Below, piece by piece: positions 1-10,655 of a stretch of 64,000 bases of DNA. The stretch lies in the NCBI RefSeq assembly GCF_020850895.1, contig NZ_JADZDS010000051.1, forward strand, positions 1 to 64,000, read 5' to 3'. Position 1 is the stretch's first letter; every line of letters starts with the position of its first letter. The DNA comes from Thermomonas sp. Lineage in GTDB: Bacteria; Pseudomonadota; Gammaproteobacteria; Xanthomonadales; Xanthomonadaceae. Below the pieces are notes generated by a model. That model worked only from the letters and a program-made list of their open reading frames with translations, was not told where the DNA came from and did no database searches. Made by a program: the position numbers and the translations under genes.

Positions 1-909
1 CCTGCCCTCCTGCACCAGCGCCTCGCTGAAAAACCCGTGGTAGCGCGACGACACCGGCACCACGCCGTGCATCATCGCCTCCACCAGCACGATCCCGAAC
101 GCCTCCGATGCCGAGGTCAGCACCAGTGTGTCCAGCGCCGGCAGGATGTCCTGATAGATCGCTTGCGGCGGCAGCGCCCCACGCAGACGCACGCGATCCG
201 TCCACGCGGCCAAACCGTCCGCAAGTTCCTTGCGGGCCGGACCGTCCCCCACCACGTCCAACTCGAACGGAACACCGCGCTCGGACAGCGCACGACACAG
301 GGGAATCAGATCGAGTACCCGCTTGTCGTTCTGGCTGAGACGGCCGACAAAGCCCAGGCGAATCACGCCATCGGACCGACGCGGCTGGCGCGGCGAAAAC
401 GCCGGATCGGCGCCGTTGGGGATATGCAGCACGCGATCAGACGGGAAACCCGCCCACTGCACCAAGACCTTGCGGGTGAGCTTGCCTGGGCAAATGACAC
501 GATCGAACGCATCCCGATAGAGCCGCAGATCGGCAAGCATCGGGGCCAGGTTGCCTTGAGCGTGTGCGACCAGACGCAGGTTCTGGCCTTTTTGTTTGCA
601 ACGAACCACGGCTTCGTTTGCATCGACGATGCCCATCGGCACGACGACATCCGGCTTCACCCACCCGATGCAGCGCACAAGCGCGCGCACCCGGCCTTCC
701 CGGTCCAGCCCGCGGCCATCGACGTCGACCGCATTCAGGTCTGGATGGGCACGCCGATAGCGGTCGGGGTCGTTGTACCGCAGCCCTTGCACCAAACCCA
801 CCACGGGCTCGAACCCATGGGACTGAAAATGCGCATGCGCCCGATCCAGCCACGTTTCAACGCCACCGAACGGTGACGAGGTGTTCATGAAGAACAGCAG
901 TCGCGTCAT
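1..909 (-). CDS. Glycosyltransferase (partial, runs off the window start)
   Basis: Manual reverse translation from ATG at 909: MTRLLFFMNTSSPFGGVETWLDRAHAHFQSHGFEPVVGLV...VICPGKLTRKVLVQWAGFPSDRVLHIPNGADPAFSP...IRLGFVGRLSQNDKRVLDL, typical GT4-like motifs; ATGA overlap with the upstream CDS stop; not in the ORF track because it lacks its 3' end. Confidence 0.8.
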   Translation of the reverse strand, partial: MTRLLFFMNTSSPFGGVETWLDRAHAHFQSHGFEPVVGLVQGLRYNDPDRYRRAHPDLNAVDVDGRGLDREGRVRALVRCIGWVKPDVVVPMGIVDANEAVVRCKQKGQNLRLVAHAQGNLAPMLADLRLYRDAFDRVICPGKLTRKVLVQWAGFPSDRVLHIPNGADPAFSPRQPRRSDGVIRLGFVGRLSQNDKRVLDLIPLCRALSERGVPFELDVVGDGPARKELADGLAAWTDRVRLRGALPPQAIYQDILPALDTLVLTSASEAFGIVLVEAMMHGVVPVSSRYHGFFSEALVQEGR

Positions 910-2156
910 GCGGTGGCCAGCAGTGCATCCACGGCGGCATGGAACACGGGCGTGGAGAACTGCTCCCTAGCAACGCGACTGGCGCTGGCACAGGCTGCTG
1001 TGTACGCCTCGGCGTTCCCCAGCAAGGCCTCCAGTGCCTGAAGAATGCCCTCCGGTTCCAGACTGGTTGCGCTTGCGCCGAACGGATGGCTGCGGAAGAA
1101 CGCCGACAGCGCCCCCTCCGGCGGCGCGTGCAGGAAGACCGGCCGCCCGAGCACCAGGTAATTGCTCAGTTTGGTCGGGAAGGAATACCGGCACAAGTCG
1201 CGCAGATGCGCCACGAACGGCTGCGGCATGTAGGAGGCATGACAGCCTGCGAGCAGGGCCTGCACCTCCTCGGTTGAACGGAAGCCCAGATAGTCGATGC
1301 GAGCAGGCTTCCGGTTCGCCAGGATAATGCTGGATGTCATGACGCGCAGCCGCACCGGTCGTCCTGCCACCTGCCAATCGGCCTGATCCAGCGCCTTCAG
1401 CAGCGCCTTCCACGCGTCCGGGGCATACAAGGTGCCGGCAAACCCGATCAGCCATTCGTCCTGCGGCAAGTCCACGCAGGAGTCCGACGCGGCGGTCTCG
1501 TCCGGCATCGGCAGCCCGTGACGCAGGATGCCGATGGGGGCATCGGTGTATCGGGCATAAGCGTCCTGCATGGTCTCGGAGACCACGGCGACGTACCGGG
1601 ATGCCTTCAGGCTGCGCTGGAATTCCTGCAGCAAGCCGGCCCGGCTCCAGCGATCGAAACCCGCCTGCCGCAGCAGATACTCCGGCGGATCCCAGACCAG
1701 ACTCACCAACGGGACGCCCAGCCGATCAGCGACGCGGTGCGCCAACGCGAACATCATCGCGTTGTCGAGTACTGCGAACACCTGTCCGACCTGCGCGGCT
1801 TTGGCCTCGGCGACGATTGCCTGGGTCAGCTTCGACAGCTCGGCCTGAAACCCCGTGCGGTAGTGGATGGCCGATCCCGCCGCGCCCCACTTGCCGCCGC
1901 CCCAGCGCTTCGCGCGCAGCATGTCGGTGGTGAAGCCGCGCACGGCGAGCCCGGACAGCGACGGGTCAGGGCACCAGCAGCTCTTCGCCGACGCAACGGC
2001 AACGCAATGGAATCGATCCAGACCCGCGCGTCGCACGATATCGCCGAGGATGATCTCGCCGACGTGGCCTGTCCCTGGCGCCGATCCAGACAGGAGCAAG
2101 GACTTCGGTATTACCCGAACGGACACATCCTGTCCAAACGCCTGAGCATGAGGCAT
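906..2156 (-). CDS. Glycosyltransferase family protein
   Basis: ORF 906..2492 in track; likely start is the ATG at 2156, after the upstream methyltransferase stop (2186); PKSLLLSGSAPGTGHVGEIILGDIVRRAGLDRF...VPLVSLVWDPPEYLL...IGFAGTLYAPDAW. Confidence 0.7.
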   Translation of the reverse strand: MPHAQAFGQDVSVRVIPKSLLLSGSAPGTGHVGEIILGDIVRRAGLDRFHCVAVASAKSCWCPDPSLSGLAVRGFTTDMLRAKRWGGGKWGAAGSAIHYRTGFQAELSKLTQAIVAEAKAAQVGQVFAVLDNAMMFALAHRVADRLGVPLVSLVWDPPEYLLRQAGFDRWSRAGLLQEFQRSLKASRYVAVVSETMQDAYARYTDAPIGILRHGLPMPDETAASDSCVDLPQDEWLIGFAGTLYAPDAWKALLKALDQADWQVAGRPVRLRVMTSSIILANRKPARIDYLGFRSTEEVQALLAGCHASYMPQPFVAHLRDLCRYSFPTKLSNYLVLGRPVFLHAPPEGALSAFFRSHPFGASATSLEPEGILQALEALLGNAEAYTAACASASRVAREQFSTPVFHAAVDALLATA

Positions 2157-2185
2157 TGGGTGTATCACTGCCTGCGAACCACCGG

Positions 2186-3178
2186 TCAAGCTGCTCTCCG
2201 CAACCAGAGACTCGCCGGCTCTGAATCCGGAAATGCCGAGCGCATCGCCGCATACTCCTCTCCGAACAATGCCGTCATCCGCGCGGGCGCGGCCTGCATC
2301 AGGTAGTTGCCCGCCCATACAACGGAAAACTCTTTGTTGAAACTCAAGAATGCCTGCAGGAAGTACTGCTCCATCCAGTACCAATGGTTTTCCAATGTCC
2401 GCGCAGGATACGGAAGAGGCAGGGAAATGTCGTGGAAGTGCACCAAGACGCCAGGCTTGATGCGCGGGAGGATTTCGCAGATCTCCCACCACACGTCACC
2501 ACCCGGCCGCACGGTATGGGTCGAATCGATGAACAGGATATCGCCCGCTTCGAGGCTGGTGAAAACCTCGAGGCCCACATCCTGGACATACTCGCGCCTG
2601 ATTTCGGACACCTCGGGGAGTTGTTCCAGAATCGACGTGTGGAACGGCTCAATGCAGGTCAGATGGCTTGTAGAGCGCCCTTCCGCCCGATTCCTTCTGA
2701 TAGCATCGCAGGCAAGCCTCGTCGAATTCCCCGACCCGATCTCGACGATGCGCTTCGGCGCAAAAGATCGAATCAGACCGTAGTACATGTTGCCGTCCAC
2801 CGCCATGAACGTACCGTTCACGAGATGATAGTTGACGGATGAGTCGGCACTGTTGTGCGGCAAGGAGCGGAACTCAGCGTCGAATCTCGCCACATGCTCG
2901 TCATGGAACGAGAAACATGCCTCAGGATCAAACTCGCACCCGATCAGCTCAGTTCCCCGGATACTCGCGATATCCCTCGCATCGGGCAATGGCAGGTAGT
3001 AGTGCCGCCGAAGTAAAACATACTGATGGCCATCGAACGCGGCAATGTCACCGCGTCCGGGCTCGGTTCGATCCATTGCGGACGCCAAATATCCGAGAAA
3101 GCGCCTTGAGCTGATGGCACGATCAAACGCTTGTCGAAGGGGCCGAAGAAGCCGGCGCAGCAGTGGAAACTTTCTCAT
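2186..3178 (-). CDS. Class I SAM-dependent methyltransferase-like protein
   Basis: 330 aa ORF with RIVEIGSGNSTRLACDAI, DILFIDSTHTVRPGGDVWWEI, GVLVHFHDISLPLPYP. Confidence 0.75.
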   Translation of the reverse strand: MRKFPLLRRLLRPLRQAFDRAISSRRFLGYLASAMDRTEPGRGDIAAFDGHQYVLLRRHYYLPLPDARDIASIRGTELIGCEFDPEACFSFHDEHVARFDAEFRSLPHNSADSSVNYHLVNGTFMAVDGNMYYGLIRSFAPKRIVEIGSGNSTRLACDAIRRNRAEGRSTSHLTCIEPFHTSILEQLPEVSEIRREYVQDVGLEVFTSLEAGDILFIDSTHTVRPGGDVWWEICEILPRIKPGVLVHFHDISLPLPYPARTLENHWYWMEQYFLQAFLSFNKEFSVVWAGNYLMQAAPARMTALFGEEYAAMRSAFPDSEPASLWLRRAA

Positions 3179-3427
3179 GATTTCGCCTGTTCATTGTTTT
3201 TGAACATGCAGTGATACGTCACCAACATGCTCTGTCGGAACTTCAGATCTGGAGCATTTGCAGGTGCTCGCGGGTCCAAGCGGCACCACCTCCGGCTTTC
3301 CTGCCTGCGTCGACGATTTCCCGCGTGCAGCGGGTCACCGCTGCTTGGAATCCCTCCAGCAGTTCAACGACGATCTCTTCACGCCTCATTGCCCCCAATC
3401 TTCTGACTTCCAGCTGCTCGTTTAGGA

Positions 3428-3595
3428 TCATGTAGATCGGCAATTCCGACAGTCACGGGTCAGGGCAATAGATGTATCTCGAGTCACCGACGCTACGCAA
3501 CGAAACCGATCCTGACCCGCTCGTCGCACGTTCTCGCCGACATGCCCGTTACCCGGCAACGTCCTCGAAAGCAACAGCGTTTTGGGAAACTGCAT
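3428..3595 (-). pseudogene. Truncated remnant/duplicate of a glycosyltransferase 5' end
   Basis: MQFPKTLLLSRTLPGNGHVGENVRRAGQDRFRCVAS resembles the N-terminus of the 906..2156 glycosyltransferase (IPKSLLLSGSAPGTGHVGEIILGDIVRRAGLDRFHCVAVAS), followed by a short out-of-frame tail. Confidence 0.65.
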
Positions 3596-3605
3596 CGGTC
3601 TCAAA

Positions 3606-4562
3606 TCAGATTCGGTATACATCCTTCATCCAGGCCGCCGTCTTGGCAACGCCTTCCGCCAGACTCACGCTGTCCTGGTGCCCGAGATGGTCGCGGGCCT
3701 TGGACGTATCCACCTTCTTGTCGCGTGTGGTCAGGATTTCGGAATCCCGATACTCGACCAGGGAAGGACTCGCCCCGGTGGCAGCCAGCACGATGTCCGA
3801 AAGCTCCTCGATCGTGTGCAACCGCTGTCCGCCGATGTTGTAGGTTTCGCCCGGCACGAACCGTTCCGCGATGTTCGCCAGCGTCCGGACCGAATCGGAC
3901 AGATAGGTCGATGTCCGCGAGTAGCCGCGGAACACGACCCACGGCAACCCCATCAACGCGCAATAGACGAAACGGGCATTCACCGAACGGTACGGGCTGT
4001 AGTACTCACCCGGCCCGTAGGTGTTGAAGATGCGCACGATCACCGACTCGGTGCCGTAGTGCAACCGCGAGTTGTGAATCTGCATCTCGTTGACCCACTT
4101 CGTCATCGCGTAATCGTTCATCTGGCGGATTTCGTACTGATCCATGACCGATTCCGCCATGATTTCCGGCCAGTCCCCGTACACTTCAGAGGACGAAAAA
4201 TGGATCAGCCGGAAATTCTGCTCTTCCTGCAGCCGGATCAGATTCTTGGTGCCGATCGCATTGGATTTCCAAAGCTGCTCGTAGTAGTCCTCGCCATTCC
4301 AGCGCCCGAATTCGGCGCCACAGTTGTAGACATAATCGAATGGCCCCCAGGTCTTGAAGACACGCTCTAACTGCCGGTATTCACCGATATCGCAACGGGC
4401 ATAGCGCGGATCGGCGACGTCGGTGCGCAGGGAGAACCCGATCTCGTCCTCGCTGTGCCGAAGGTCGATGGAATAGACGTCATGACCCTTGCCGCGCAGC
4501 TCGGCAATCAAGCCGCGTCCGATCGTACCCAAGCCACCCGTCACCAGTATTTTCTTGCCCAT
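3606..4562 (-). CDS. NAD-dependent epimerase/dehydratase (extended SDR)
   Basis: MGKKILVTGGLGTIGRGLIAELRGKGHDVYSIDLRH...SSSEVYGDWPE...YAMTKWVNE...[12 protein letters not shown]; internal ATG of the 3606..4808 ORF chosen as start. Confidence 0.85.
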   Translation of the reverse strand: MGKKILVTGGLGTIGRGLIAELRGKGHDVYSIDLRHSEDEIGFSLRTDVADPRYARCDIGEYRQLERVFKTWGPFDYVYNCGAEFGRWNGEDYYEQLWKSNAIGTKNLIRLQEEQNFRLIHFSSSEVYGDWPEIMAESVMDQYEIRQMNDYAMTKWVNEMQIHNSRLHYGTESVIVRIFNTYGPGEYYSPYRSVNARFVYCALMGLPWVVFRGYSRTSTYLSDSVRTLANIAERFVPGETYNIGGQRLHTIEELSDIVLAATGASPSLVEYRDSEILTTRDKKVDTSKARDHLGHQDSVSLAEGVAKTAAWMKDVYRI

Positions 4563-4600
4563 GTATGTATCCCCAGCAGAAATAGAATTAGAACCGTGAA

Positions 4601-5749
4601 TCAACGTTCCAGCCACGCGACGAGATCGTCCACGATCCGTTCGGCGGCATGGCCATCCCAATTGCGCGGACGACGCTCGACGCAGCGACCGCGTGACAAG
4701 GCATCCCCGAACGCAGCCTCGATCGCAGCCGCATCCGTGCCAACGAGTGAATTGGTGCCTTCCCGAATGGTCACGGGCCGTTCCGTATTCTCGCGCAAGG
4801 TCAGGCATGGCAGGCCGATCGCCGTGGATTCCTCCTGCAATCCTCCGGAGTCCGTCAGAACCAGACGTGCACCATCGAGCAGTCCAAGCATTTCCAGGTA
4901 GCCCTGTGGGCCGAGCACGGCAACCCGCGATTGCTCGAACATCCCACCCAGGCCGAATTCATCGATGCGGGCGCGCGTCCTCGGATGCATCGGGAACACG
5001 ATGGGCAGCCGCTCGCTCATCCTAGCGATGGCCGTCAGCAGCTGCCGCAGGGATTCCGGCTCATCGACGTTCGATGGACGGTGCAACGTCAGCACGCCAT
5101 ACCCGTGTTCAACCCAGCCCTCGGCGGCGTTGCCCAGTACCCGCCTCAGCGTATCCACGGCCGGGACCGCATTATTTCGACATGCCAGCAAGGTATCGAT
5201 CATCACGTTGCCTGCATGCACGATTCGCTCCGAAGCGATGCCTTCCGCGAGCAGGTTGTCGAAGGCTTCGTCTTCCGTGATGTAAAGCCTGTCCGAAAGT
5301 TGATCGGTCAGGATGCGATTGATTTCCTCGGGCATGCTGCGGTCGCGCGAGCGCAACCCGGCTTCAACGTGGATGACCCGTACGCCTTTCTTGGCGGCCA
5401 CCAGCGAGCAGGCGATGGTCGAATTCACATCCCCGACCACCAGCACCGCATCCGGCGCATGGTCATCCACGACCAGCTCGAACCGCTTCATGATCTCGGC
5501 GGTTTGTACCGCATGCGAACCCGATCCGACTTCAAGGCTCACATCCGGTGCAGGAATTCCTAGCTGGCCAAAGAAACTTGCGTTCATTTCGACGTCGTAG
5601 TGCTGGCCTGTATGCACCAGCTTGACGATCACATTCGGGGCACGGGCGGCGAACGCCCGCATCAGCGGCATGATCTTCATGAAATTGGGACGCGCCCCGA
5701 CCACGCAAAGCACGCAATGTCGCCTCGTGGTGGCATTTTCCATACTCAT
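4601..5749 (-). CDS. wecB: UDP-N-acetylglucosamine 2-epimerase (non-hydrolysing)
   Basis: VGARPNFMKIMPLMRAF, HVEAGLRSRDRSMPEEINRILTDQLSDRLYITE, GVLTLHRPSNVDEPE, LTDSGGLQEESTAIGLPCLTLRENTERPVTI. Confidence 0.92.
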   Translation of the reverse strand: MSMENATTRRHCVLCVVGARPNFMKIMPLMRAFAARAPNVIVKLVHTGQHYDVEMNASFFGQLGIPAPDVSLEVGSGSHAVQTAEIMKRFELVVDDHAPDAVLVVGDVNSTIACSLVAAKKGVRVIHVEAGLRSRDRSMPEEINRILTDQLSDRLYITEDEAFDNLLAEGIASERIVHAGNVMIDTLLACRNNAVPAVDTLRRVLGNAAEGWVEHGYGVLTLHRPSNVDEPESLRQLLTAIARMSERLPIVFPMHPRTRARIDEFGLGGMFEQSRVAVLGPQGYLEMLGLLDGARLVLTDSGGLQEESTAIGLPCLTLRENTERPVTIREGTNSLVGTDAAAIEAAFGDALSRGRCVERRPRNWDGHAAERIVDDLVAWLER

Positions 5750-5762
5750 TTCATCAGCCTCG

Positions 5763-6692
5763 TCACATCCGCCGCTCGAACACCGCCAACAGGTGATCCT
5801 CCAGCGTCATCGTCCACGGCACCGACTGCATGTGTCGCAACTGCTGAAACCCGGGCAGGGTTTGCAACAGTCGGTGCGGCAGCCGCCACGCGCCGCCGCG
5901 CTGGCGCAGGCCCCAGTAGGTGGCACGGACGGATTCGTTGAGCCGCGCCGAAGCACGGGCGTGGCGGTGCGGAATGATTGCACTGTCCCGCAAATCCAGC
6001 CCGAGCTTATCCGCCATGTAGCCAAGGAATCGGCGCGAGATGACCGACAGATGCTGTGGGGTCTGCAGGTACCAGTGGCCGGATCCCAGCCACCGCCAGG
6101 TCCAGGCGTCGAGATCGCCGGAGCTGATCAACAGCACCCCACCCGGCCTGACCAGCCGTGCGGCTTGCGCGATGCCGACACCCGGGTCAGGCAGGTGCTC
6201 GATCACGTCGAACAGGGTGACCGCATCGAACTGACCTGCCCACGCCGCCTCCGTGTCTTCGAGGCGTGCGCCGATGATCGTCACATTCTGTGTCTCGTGC
6301 GCAATCCGGCACGGTTCGCGCGCGCTTTCAATGCCGTGTCTACGCCACGTTTCCGGCAGTCCGCCAAGGAAGCGTCCGGTATGGCAGCCGATGTCAAGCA
6401 CTGCCACGTCTTGCCGGTTGCCGAAGCGCTCGCGCAACCACTGCCGGGCCAGCGCCCACGCCGCATTGGCTTCGTTCGTAGTCGTAGGCCATCGCCTCCG
6501 GTGAGGCATCGGTGTACATGGCGGCGATGGCGTCGGCATCGGGGATGGGATGACGCTGGCCGAGCCCGCACTGCCGGCAGCGCAGCAGATGCCCGGGGTC
6601 GATACCCGCTTCCGCCGCGGAGACCGGACGGGCGCAGGGCCCGAGGTCATCCAGTTCCGCGCTTCCACAACTGCGGCAGTGCAGAGCATCAC

Positions 6693-6696
<4 letters not shown>
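5763..6696 (-). pseudogene. SAM-dependent methyltransferase with N-terminal zinc-ribbon, split by an apparent +1 frameshift
   Basis: N-terminal frame MSDALHCRSCGSAELDD...LLRCRQCGLGQRHPIPDADAIAAMYTDASPEAMAYDYE, then other frame NEANAAWALARQWLRERFGNRQDVAVLDIGCHTGRFLGGL...FDAVTLFDVIEHLPDP; total span 934 nt = 3x311+1; shift near 6474-6483. Confidence 0.75.
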
Positions 6697-7975
<1,279 letters not shown>

Positions 7976-7976
<1 letters not shown>

Positions 7977-8878
7977 CAGATATTGTCCGCGAACTCGCGC
8001 TCGGTGCGCCGGAAGAACCAGATGCCGCTCATCAGCATCAGCACCACCACGCCGCAGGAGAGTGCCAGCGGGCCCATGTCCGGCGCGGCCTTGCCCAGCA
8101 GCGCCCAGCGGAAGCCTTCGACCACGCCGTAGATCGGGTTCAGGCTGTACAGCCACAGGTATTTCTGCGGCACGATCTGGCTGGAGTAGGCAATCGGCGA
8201 GACGTACATCCAGATCTGGGTGAGGAACGGCACCAACAGGCCGATGTCACGGTATTTGACGTTCAGCGCGGTCAGCCACAGGCCGATCCCGAGCGCGGTG
8301 GCCAGCGCCAGCAGGATGAACACCGGCAGCATCAGCAGGCCGAGGCTGGGCGTGACTCGATAAATCGCCAGCAGCACGATCAGCATGACGAAGGCGACGA
8401 CGAAATCGACCAGGCCGGAGACGGTTTTGCTGATCGGCAGCACCAGGCGCGGGAAGTAGACCTTGGTCACCATGTTGGCGGAACCGACGATGCTGCCGCT
8501 GGCGCCGGTGAGCGCGCGCGCGAAGAACGTCCACGGCACCAGCGCGCACATGGTGTAGAGCGCGTAGGGATAGCCTTCCGACGGCAGTTTGGCGAAGTTG
8601 CCGAACACCACGGTGAAGATCAGCGTGGTCAGCAGGGGTTGCAGGATCGCCCAGCCGATGCCGACCGCGCTTTGCTTGTAGCGGATGCTGACATCGCGCT
8701 GGATCAGCAGCACCAGCAGGTCGCGGTAGGCCCACAGCTCGCGCAGCTCGGCGCGCAGCGAGTTGCCGGAGGCGCTGATTTCAGTCAGGTGGGCGCGGTC
8801 GAATTGTTCGTCGCGGGCGGTGGGTGGGGTCATGGTTATTTGTGGTGATGGAATGGCGGTATCGGCATCGGTGTGCAT
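7976..8878 (-). CDS. wzm: ABC transporter permease for polysaccharide export (Wzm-like)
   Basis: LRELWAYRDLLVLLIQRDVSIRYKQSAVGIGWAILQPLLTTLIFTVVFGNFAKLPSEGYPYALYTMCALVPWTFFARAL; start could be 8833. Confidence 0.9.
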
Positions 8879-8916
8879 GCATTTCCGCTTGCGCGGGCAT
8901 GACGGTTGGGGGCTCG

Positions 8917-9906
8917 CTATCCCCTGATGCCTGCATCCAATCGCGTGTGCCAGCGCCAGGCGGTGGTGATGATGGCGTCGAGGTCGGCAAGTTTCGGCAA
9001 CCAGTGCAGTTCGTTGCGGATGCGGGTGGCATCGCCCACCAGCACCGGCGGGTCGCCGGGGCGGCGTTCGCCTTCGCTGACGGCGATCTCACGCCCTGTC
9101 ACGCGCTGCGCGCAGTCGATCACTTCGCGCACCGAAAAACCCTTGCCGTTGCCGAGGTTGTAGGCGGCACTCGCCGCACCTTCGAGCAGCGCACGCAGGG
9201 CCAGCACGTGCGCATCGGCCAGATCGCTGACATGGATGTAGTCGCGGATGCAGGTGCCATCCGGGGTGGCGTAGTCGGTGCCGAATACCGTGATGGCGGG
9301 GCGCGTTCCGGCCGCGGCGTCGAGGACCAGCGGGATCAGGTGGGTTTCCGGATCGTGGACTTCGCCGGTTTCGCCATCGGGGTCCGCGCCGGCCGCATTG
9401 AAGTAGCGCAGGCGCATCGAACGCAGCCCGTGGGCGGCGTCGAAATCGGCCAGCATCCGTTCGACCACCAGCTTGCTGGCCCCGTAGGGATTGATGGGTT
9501 TCTGCGGATGGTCTTCGGTCAACGGCAGGTGCTGGGGCACGCCGTAGGTGGCGCAGGTGCTGGAGAACACGCAGGCGTCGATGCCGTGGTCGCGCAGGGC
9601 TTCCAGCAGATTCAAACTGCCGCCGACGTTGTTGCGGTAGTACTTGCCGGGATTCGTCACCGACTCGCCGACATAGGCATAGGCGGCGAAGTGCATGGCG
9701 GCGACAGGCTTGTGCTGCGCGATGACGGCATCGAGGCGGGCGCGATCGGCCAGATCGCCCTGCTCCAGCGGCCCCCAGCGCACCGCTTCGGCGTGGCCGT
9801 GTTCGAGGTTGTCGTAGGCAACCGGCGTGAACCCGGCAATCGCCAGCGCCTTGCAGGCGTGGCTGCCGATGTAGCCGGCGCCGCCGGTGACGAGGACGGT
9901 GCTCAT
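8917..9906 (-). CDS. galE: UDP-glucose 4-epimerase
   Basis: [42 protein letters not shown]...YFNAAGADPDGETGE...NLGNGKGFSVREVI. Confidence 0.95.
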   Translation of the reverse strand: MSTVLVTGGAGYIGSHACKALAIAGFTPVAYDNLEHGHAEAVRWGPLEQGDLADRARLDAVIAQHKPVAAMHFAAYAYVGESVTNPGKYYRNNVGGSLNLLEALRDHGIDACVFSSTCATYGVPQHLPLTEDHPQKPINPYGASKLVVERMLADFDAAHGLRSMRLRYFNAAGADPDGETGEVHDPETHLIPLVLDAAAGTRPAITVFGTDYATPDGTCIRDYIHVSDLADAHVLALRALLEGAASAAYNLGNGKGFSVREVIDCAQRVTGREIAVSEGERRPGDPPVLVGDATRIRNELHWLPKLADLDAIITTAWRWHTRLDAGIRG

Positions 9907-9949
9907 GCGTCTGGATCCGTCGGGTCGAGACGCGTGGACATGGCGTTAT

Positions 9950-10309
9950 TCATGATTGTGTGGTCTGCATCGGGGCCGCGTTGGCAGATTGCGCTTGCGC
10001 CAGCTCGCCGCGCAATTGTTCGATCTCACGCTCAAGGCGCAGGTATTCGCTTTGGCGCTGCTGCAGGAAGCGCGAGGCCGCAGAGAATTTTGCCTGGATG
10101 CCACTCGGGGTGAGGACATAGGCGTAGGCGCGCTTGTTGCCGCTGGTGCGGAAGTTGTTGACCTTGACCCAACCGCGCGCGATCAGGGCGCGCAGGCAGT
10201 AATTGGTCTTGCCCAGAGACAGGCCGAGTTCGTGCGCCAACTCGCGCTGGCTCAGTTCCGGGCGTTCGGCCAGGATGCGCAGCAGTTGCAGGCGCAGTTC
10301 GTCGTTCAT
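9950..10309 (-). CDS. MarR-family EPS-associated transcriptional regulator
   Basis: MNDELRLQLLRILAERPELSQRELAHELGLSLGKTNYCLRALIARGWVKVNNFRTSGNKRAYAYVLTPSGIQAKFSAASRFLQQRQSEY; resembles the MarR_EPS family; coiled-coil tail. Confidence 0.88.
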   Translation of the reverse strand: MNDELRLQLLRILAERPELSQRELAHELGLSLGKTNYCLRALIARGWVKVNNFRTSGNKRAYAYVLTPSGIQAKFSAASRFLQQRQSEYLRLEREIEQLRGELAQAQSANAAPMQTTQS

Positions 10310-10355
10310 GGGGTTGGATCAGGTGGGGCGGCTGTCATGACAATGAGAGCAACGT

Positions 10356-10386
10356 CCATGGGTCCCCGCCTGCGCGGGGACGACGG
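10356..10386. repeat. REP-like palindromic repeat copy
   Basis: ccatgggtccccgcctgcgcggggacgacgg; stem ggtccccgc/gcggggac; nearly identical to 10421-10447 and 11361-11392. Confidence 0.8.
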
Positions 10387-10420
10387 CGCGCCTAGCACTC
10401 TCGAAGTTGCGGAACGTTGT

Positions 10421-10447
10421 GGGTCCCCGCCTGCGCGGGGACGACGG
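10421..10447. repeat. REP-like palindromic repeat copy
   Basis: gggtccccgcctgcgcggggacgacgg, identical core to 10356-10386. Confidence 0.8.
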
Positions 10448-10491
10448 GGTGTGGAACGAGGATACCGTCGGGGCATACTGGACACTTTCCA

Positions 10492-10523
10492 CCGTCATGC
10501 CCGCGAAGGCGGGCATCCATGGA
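10492..10523. repeat. REP-like palindromic repeat copy, opposite orientation
   Basis: ccgtcatgcccgcgaaggcgggcatccatgga, inverted orientation of the same family. Confidence 0.75.
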
Positions 10524-10545
10524 CGTTTCCGGCGCAAGAATCAGA

Positions 10546-10568
10546 CACGCTACCGCCCTGCGATAGCG
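10546..10568 (-). promoter_or_regulatory. Candidate ops element (RfaH recruitment) at the 3' edge of a hairpin
   Basis: Minus strand CGCTATCGC AGG GCGGTAGCGTG: exact E. coli-type ops core GGCGGTAGCGTG at 10557..10546; 9-bp stem with one G-U pair at 10548-10568; 99 nt downstream of the rfaH stop on the same strand. Confidence 0.6.
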
Positions 10569-10655
10569 GCCATTTCGCTGGGCCGACGTACTTGGCATTT
10601 CGCGCACCTTGGCCTTTGACCTCGGTACGCTCCTACAAAATCCCACCAAGGTGGG

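Noticed and set aside
37-876. 279-aa plus-strand ORF at the window start
   Set aside because: Antisense to a glycosyltransferase frame on the minus strand that is truncated by the window edge and therefore missing from the track.
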